Shown: piece by piece, positions 46,235-50,303 of the stretch
How positions within the stretch are numbered: position 1 is the stretch's first letter
How the letters are laid out: the number at the start of each line of letters is the position of its first letter
Assembly (NCBI RefSeq): GCF_013359905.1
Contig: NZ_JABMCC010000110.1
Location: 1 to 50,303 of the forward strand
Length of the DNA stretch: 50,303 bases
Direction of reading: 5' to 3'
Source of the DNA: Paenibacillus taichungensis
GTDB lineage: Bacteria; Bacillota; Bacilli; Paenibacillales; Paenibacillaceae
Notes under the pieces: generated by a model
Databases searched by the model: none
Seen by the model: only the letters and a program-made list of their open reading frames with translations
Told to the model about the DNA's origin: nothing
Program-made: the position numbers and the translations under genes

Positions 46235-47995
46235 ATGGAGCATATCGCGTTATACCGGGCTTGGCGTCCCCAGTCGTTTCAAGATATGGTGGGACAACAG
46301 CATATTATTCAGACCTTGCAGAACGCGATTCGTGAACAGCGGACTTCCCATGCCTACTTGTTTAGCGGGCCCAGAGGAACAGGGAAGACGAGTGCCGCCA
46401 AGATTTTGGCCAAAGCTGTAAACTGCGAGCGCGGGCCTGCGCCTGAGCCTTGTAACGAATGTGAAGCTTGCCGCAGGATTACAACTGGTGCTGTGATGGA
46501 TGTGCAGGAAATTGATGCCGCATCCAACCGTGGCGTTGAAGAAATCCGCGATCTTCGGGAAAAGGTGAAATACGCCCCGACTGAAGTCCGGCAGAAAGTG
46601 TATATTATTGACGAAGTGCACATGCTGACGACAGAGGCATTTAATGCGCTGCTCAAAACATTGGAAGAGCCTCCGCCACATGTGATGTTTATTTTGGCGA
46701 CAACAGAACCCCATCGTCTTCCGGCAACGATTATTTCTCGCTGTCAGCGATTTGATTTTCGCCGGGTGTCCCTGGAAGAACAGACAGCACGACTTACGCT
46801 GATTTGTGAACAGGAAGGCATGGAAGCTGATCAGGATGCGCTCCAGTATATCGCCCGCCTGTCTGACGGAGGGATGAGGGACGCACTTAGTGTCTTGGAT
46901 CAGATCTCTTCCTTTACAGATGGAAGGGTAACCTATCAGCAGGTTATGGATATGACCGGAGGCATTCCTTCCGAACAGTTTGCAAAGTTGGCTGCTTCTC
47001 TGCTCAAAGGGGATGTAGGTCATATTTTGCAAATGATCGAAGGGTTCATGCATGAAGGTAAGAGTGCGGACAAGTGCATGGAAAATTTGCTTTATTATTT
47101 CCGTGATTTGCTTATGATTAAGATGGTGCCGGATGCAGATAAACTGACGGATCGGGTGCTTAATCCAGAGTCGTTCCGTGATATGGCAGAATCATTCACC
47201 AAGGAACAGCTGTTCCAGATGATTGATACCCTTAACCGGTACCAGAGTGAGATGAAATATGCAGTTCAGCCTCAGACGCTTTTTGAAGTAGCTCTTCTTA
47301 AACTGTGCAGCATTCCTGCTCAAGGGGCGTCATCGGGTCAGATGGCGGGTTCAGTCGGTGCGGCTCCAGCTGTAACCACACCAGCGGATGGTGGGGAGAT
47401 CAATCGACTGAAGCAACAGCTTGCTGAACTGGAGAAAAAGCTGGATCGCGCGCTTAAGGGTGGTTTGTCTGGTGGGGAGGCTGCATCAAGTGCTCCTTCA
47501 CGCCCGGCAACACGAGCTCCGGTGTCGAGAGGCAATTCGCCAGCGAAGCTACCTCCACAGCTTGATCAGTACGTTGCACGTAAGGGATCTCCTGAGTTTG
47601 CGGAGGTTAGCAAGAAGTGGGGGCAGATCCTGCAGCGTGTCAAAGAAGAGAAAGTAACTGTTCACGCCTGGTTTATGGATGGTGAACCCGTATCGCTGCT
47701 GGAAGACAATGTTCTGGTGGCGTTTAAGAACAATATTCACCGTGAAACTACGGAGAAGCAGGCTAATCGCGAAGTAATTGAACGGGTGCTGTCTGAACAG
47801 CTTGGACGTTCAGCACGTCTTGTGACGATGATGCTCAAAGATTGGACTGGAGCGATGGAAGGAGCTACTGAAACGCCAAAGGAGGACTTTAAGCTTGAAC
47901 CTGAGCATGAAGACGGCGGTTCAGGCAACAAGCAGCCTTGGATTGATGAAGCCATCCAGCTCTTTGGTGAGGACCTTGTAGTGATCAAAGAATAG
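46235..47995 (+). CDS. dnaX: DNA polymerase III subunit gamma/tau
   Basis: The tau/gamma subunit is the clamp-loader ATPase that holds the replisome together. The 586 residues include the AAA+ Walker A GPRGTGKT (45-52), the zinc module with Cys64, Cys73, Cys76 and Cys79, DEVH (126-129) and the sensor regions, followed by a linker rich in Ala, Ser and Gly (about 370-430) and a C-terminal domain that binds polymerase and helicase in tau. ATG follows GAAGGAAGG. It heads the dnaX-yaaK-recR operon, as in the B. subtilis origin region. Confidence 0.96.
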   Translation: MEHIALYRAWRPQSFQDMVGQQHIIQTLQNAIREQRTSHAYLFSGPRGTGKTSAAKILAKAVNCERGPAPEPCNECEACRRITTGAVMDVQEIDAASNRGVEEIRDLREKVKYAPTEVRQKVYIIDEVHMLTTEAFNALLKTLEEPPPHVMFILATTEPHRLPATIISRCQRFDFRRVSLEEQTARLTLICEQEGMEADQDALQYIARLSDGGMRDALSVLDQISSFTDGRVTYQQVMDMTGGIPSEQFAKLAASLLKGDVGHILQMIEGFMHEGKSADKCMENLLYYFRDLLMIKMVPDADKLTDRVLNPESFRDMAESFTKEQLFQMIDTLNRYQSEMKYAVQPQTLFEVALLKLCSIPAQGASSGQMAGSVGAAPAVTTPADGGEINRLKQQLAELEKKLDRALKGGLSGGEAASSAPSRPATRAPVSRGNSPAKLPPQLDQYVARKGSPEFAEVSKKWGQILQRVKEEKVTVHAWFMDGEPVSLLEDNVLVAFKNNIHRETTEKQANREVIERVLSEQLGRSARLVTMMLKDWTGAMEGATETPKEDFKLEPEHEDGGSGNKQPWIDEAIQLFGEDLVVIKE

Positions 47996-48043
47996 ATATA
48001 CATGCGCTTGGCGCGATAACTATACCAAAGGAGATGAATAATC

Positions 48044-48355
48044 ATGAACAACATGAACCAAATGATGAAACAAGTGAAGAAAATGCAGGAGCAAATGCTG
48101 AAGGCACAGGAGGAACTGGCGGACAAAACAGTCCAAGGTACTTCTGGTGGCGGTGTTGTAACTGCTGAAGTTAACGGACATAAGAAATTGCTGGCTATCA
48201 CTATCAAGCCAGAAGCGGTTGATCCAGAAGATGTAGAAATGCTGCAGGATCTGGTTATGACAGCAGTCAATGACGCAATGACCAAAGCTGATGAAATTGC
48301 GAACCAGGATATGGGTAAATTCACAGGCGGCATGAAAATTCCGGGATTATTTTAA
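48044..48355 (+). CDS. yaaK: YbaB/EbfC family nucleoid-associated protein
   Basis: The 103-residue DNA-binding protein (EbfC/YbaB family) is dimeric and coats DNA. The N-terminal helix is Met- and Gln-rich ([20 protein letters not shown]), followed by the conserved [22 protein letters not shown] and the C-terminal [14 protein letters not shown] ending. AAAGGAG lies before the ATG. It lies 48 bases after dnaX and 34 bases before recR, the standard dnaX-yaaK-recR unit. Confidence 0.96.
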   Translation: MNNMNQMMKQVKKMQEQMLKAQEELADKTVQGTSGGGVVTAEVNGHKKLLAITIKPEAVDPEDVEMLQDLVMTAVNDAMTKADEIANQDMGKFTGGMKIPGLF

Positions 48356-48389
48356 TTAAAATTGATCCTATCAAAGGAGACGCAATCGA

Positions 48390-48989
48390 TTGTATTATCC
48401 CGAACCGATAGCGAAGCTGATTGACGCCTTCACCCGTTTGCCGGGTGTTGGCCCCAAGACTGCAGCGCGACTAGCTTTTCATGTGCTTAACATGAAGGAA
48501 GATGACGTTATTGATTTTGCCAAAGCACTTGTCAGTGTGAAGCGGAATCTTCATTACTGTTCGGTGTGTTGTAATATTACGGATACTGACCCGTGTCGGA
48601 TCTGTCAGGATAAATCCAGGGATGTCTCGGTAATCTGTGTAGTTCAGGATTCCAAAGATTTGGTGGCTATGGAGCGTACCAAGGAATTTGATGGATACTA
48701 TCATGTGCTGCAGGGTGCAATCTCTCCTATGGAGGGGATAGGTCCGGATGATATCCGTCTGAAGGAACTTTTGACCCGTTTGAGCGATGAGCGCGTTAAA
48801 GAACTGATTCTGGCTACAAATCCGAATATCGAAGGTGAGGCCACGGCGATGTATATTTCCCGTCTGGTCCGTCCGTTTGAGATCTCGGTGACTCGGATTG
48901 CCCATGGATTGCCTGTTGGGGGCGACCTAGAGTATGCGGATGAAGTGACTCTTTCCAAGGCGCTGGAAGGGCGCAGGGAGATGAGATAG
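48390..48989 (+). CDS. recR: Recombination mediator protein RecR
   Basis: RecR acts with RecO and RecF to load RecA at DNA gaps. The 199 residues have the helix-hairpin-helix ([18 protein letters not shown]), a four-Cys zinc finger (Cys57, Cys60, Cys69, Cys72), a Toprim domain ([17 protein letters not shown]) and the C-terminal [23 protein letters not shown]. The start is TTG with AAAGGAGA eight bases upstream. It is the last gene of the dnaX operon. Confidence 0.96.
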   Translation: MYYPEPIAKLIDAFTRLPGVGPKTAARLAFHVLNMKEDDVIDFAKALVSVKRNLHYCSVCCNITDTDPCRICQDKSRDVSVICVVQDSKDLVAMERTKEFDGYYHVLQGAISPMEGIGPDDIRLKELLTRLSDERVKELILATNPNIEGEATAMYISRLVRPFEISVTRIAHGLPVGGDLEYADEVTLSKALEGRREMR

Positions 48990-49071
48990 CAATGCGTGTT
49001 TCTTAATAAGAACATGCGTTTATAATGATTGTTATCCTAAAAAGAAAAGAATAGATGAGTTTGGATTACTT

Positions 49072-49097
49072 AGAGAGCCTACTAGGCTCTCTTTTTT
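49072..49097 (+). terminator. Terminator after recR
   Basis: AGAGAGCC pairs with GGCTCTCT around TACTA, followed by TTTT. The rest of the 48990-49284 gap shows no gene. Confidence 0.85.
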
Positions 49098-49284
49098 GTT
49101 TTAATTCCCTTTCTAACGTTGCTTAATGTGAAGTCTCTCGTTTCTACTGATGTATGGTAATAAATTCATAGAATGTCGTTGAGATTAAAATAACGATTCA
49201 ATAAATTATTTAGCTCAGTTCTAAGTTTGTCCTTTCCCTGATATGTATGAGAATATGCTGTGCTGATCAGGAAGGGGATGGCTT

Positions 49285-49560
49285 ATGTTTACATGGCGAA
49301 ATGTAGGAAGATCGGTGGAGAGACGTGAAAGAATGCTCAAGGAGATGGAAGAGGACCAGATTTATTCAGATATACAGAAAGCCAAGGCAGAGTGGGAACG
49401 GGCTGTTAGACAGTTTGAAGAGGCACAGGGGCAGGATGAGATCGATTATGCGATCTATGTACTGGAGGCCGCGGAGCGTAAATATCAGATTCATTTGAAG
49501 CGCGCTAAACGTGTGGGGATTAATAAGGCAGTTATAGGTGATCGGGGAGTGAGTATGTAG
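49285..49560 (+). CDS. yaaL: YaaL family protein (DUF2508)
   Basis: The 91-residue highly charged helical protein lies between recR and bofA, where B. subtilis has yaaL. Its sequence (KEMEEDQIYSDIQKAKAEWE, then EIDYAIYVLEAAERKYQIHL) fits the DUF2508 family as I remember it. Function is unknown. The start ATG follows GAAGGGGATGG. It is followed by bofA, 38 bases later, and probably co-transcribed. Confidence 0.88.
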   Translation: MFTWRNVGRSVERRERMLKEMEEDQIYSDIQKAKAEWERAVRQFEEAQGQDEIDYAIYVLEAAERKYQIHLKRAKRVGINKAVIGDRGVSM

Positions 49561-49598
49561 GTGGGGGTGTGACATTCAATTATGGAGGTGTTGAGAGT

Positions 49599-49868
49599 AT
49601 GAAGAGTCTTATATTAGGCAGTGTGCTTGTTGTGTCGTTACTAGGACTGATAATCATCTTATTTAGAAAAAGAATTGGGCTATCTTTTTTTACATCATTC
49701 GGGATTCATCTCGTACTGGCTGCAGTGGGGATATATGTTGTTAATTATTCAGGTTGGATCACCGGAACTTACATTCCGCTGAACCCTGCCACAATAGGTA
49801 CTGTAAGCATTCTGGGTTTGCCGGGTGTTGGTTTATTATTGGGTTTGAAAATTTCTTTGTTTGGGTAG
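49599..49868 (+). CDS. bofA: Pro-sigma-K processing inhibitor BofA
   Basis: BofA is a membrane protein of the forespore-surrounding membrane that holds the SpoIVFB protease inactive until the forespore signals. The 89 residues have two hydrophobic segments (about 3-20 and 35-50) and the C-terminal NPATIGTVSILGLPGVGLLLGL motif characteristic of the family. ATG at 49599 is chosen because GGAGGTG precedes it; an upstream in-frame start 10 codons before has no ribosome site. Its place before an rRNA operon matches B. subtilis. Confidence 0.94.
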   Translation: MKSLILGSVLVVSLLGLIIILFRKRIGLSFFTSFGIHLVLAAVGIYVVNYSGWITGTYIPLNPATIGTVSILGLPGVGLLLGLKISLFG

Positions 49869-49987
49869 TTGACTCCATCAATGTTTATATGGTACATTAT
49901 ATCTCGTTGCTTTGCTTGCTTGGTTAAATGCTTTTGACGAAATGATTGAGTTCGATAAGAACTCGAAAAAAGAATTTCAAAAAAAGC

Positions 49988-50017
49988 TTGACTGAAACAA
50001 ACGAAGTATGGTATATT
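49988..50017 (+). promoter_or_regulatory. rRNA operon promoter
   Basis: TTGACT (49988-49993) and TATATT (50012-50017) are spaced by 18 bases, about 210 bases before the 16S gene. The exact -10 frame could be TATTAT two bases further on. Confidence 0.6.
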
Positions 50018-50073
50018 ATAAAAGTCGCCGCTGAGAGAAAATGGTGACGAAAAAGCAAGAAAATTATCAAGTT

Positions 50074-50088
50074 TGATCTTTGAAAACT
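50074..50088 (+). promoter_or_regulatory. rRNA leader boxA-like antitermination site
   Basis: TGATCTTTGAAAACT resembles the rRNA boxA (TGCTCTTTGAAAACT). It binds Nus factors and prevents premature termination of rRNA synthesis. Confidence 0.65.
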
Positions 50089-50227
50089 GAACAACGAGTG
50101 AGTAAACATTCTGCTTGCAGAATGAACGCGAAAGTTTGAGACAAGCCTTGGCTTGGATCGACTGGAGCATAAAATGAGATTTTTAATCTCGTCAGTTTCA
50201 AAATGAGCTTATCGCTCTTTTCAATAC

Positions 50228-50303
50228 TTTATTGGAGAGTTTGATCCTGGCTCAGGACGAACGCTGGCGGCATGCCTAATACATGCAAGTCGAGCGGACT
50301 TGA
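50228..50303 (+). rRNA. rrs: 16S ribosomal RNA, 5' end
   Basis: The window ends inside a 16S gene: TTTATTGGAGAGTTTGATC, then CTGGCTCAGGACGAACGCTGGCGGC and CATGCAAGTCGAGCGGA. The gene is in the same orientation as the 5S at the other end of the window. The mature 5' end is uncertain by a few bases. Confidence 0.97.

Overview
The window looks like an origin-proximal chromosomal segment of an endospore-forming, flagellated Bacillota bacterium, most probably Paenibacillus or a close relative. The reasons are the order guaB-dacA-(pdxS)-pdxT-serS after an rRNA operon, the order tadA ... scr(SRP RNA)-dnaX-yaaK-recR-yaaL-bofA-rRNA at the other end (both as in the Bacillus subtilis origin region), spo0F with a sigma-H promoter, an SspP-type spore protein, bofA, an S-layer-homology fragment, a GH51 arabinofuranosidase with a CcpA site, and moderate GC. 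No transposase, phage gene or CRISPR array was seen.

Layout. 1-87 is the 3' end of a 5S rRNA gene. 307-6284 carries guaB, dacA, a drastically shortened in-frame pdxS remnant, pdxT, a structured intergenic RNA candidate and serS. 6436-9421 is a small-gene zone: an SLH fragment, tRNA-Ser(UGA), an sspP cluster and a lipoprotein. 9506-16816 holds tadA with a GNAT gene, a dense DnaA-box cluster, a sporulation-type histidine kinase, rluF, motAB and a pterin dehydratase. 16847-24000 holds a ribokinase with a GC-rich tail, cytochrome c, a GNAT enzyme, an NlpC/P60 hydrolase under a c-di-AMP riboswitch, an M1 peptidase coupled to a membrane protein, and ywhD. 24039-45644 is a block whose genes lie elsewhere (near 320 degrees) in B. 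subtilis: class A PBP, speE-speB, ywiB-argS, rpoE, pyrG, spo0F, fba, murA, rho and rpmE. It is interrupted by a secreted beta-propeller protein, abfA, a subtilase and a radical SAM gene. From 45791 on the origin-type order resumes and the window ends in the first bases of a 16S rRNA gene.

How the genes work together. Most are housekeeping: GTP and CTP synthesis (guaB, pyrG), vitamin B6 (pdxT), tRNA charging and modification (serS, argS, tadA), wall synthesis (dacA, murA, class A PBP, NlpC/P60), polyamines (speB to speE), replication and repair (dnaX, recR), transcription (rpoE, rho) and sporulation (kinase, spo0F, sspP, bofA).

The most unusual things are: (1) the roughly 55-codon mini-pdxS, which keeps the start, three conserved internal or terminal islands and the stop of a gene of about 294 codons, directly before an intact pdxT; (2) five DnaA-box-like 9-mers, three of them perfect, within 82 bp upstream of tadA; (3) two unassigned structured RNAs (4748-4903, and minus strand 28411-28252); (4) a radical SAM gene of unknown role between rho and rpmE; (5) sharply GC-rich patches in the ribokinase gene and around the end of the subtilase gene. 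Family assignments rest on motifs read by eye and remembered sequences; no database search was possible.
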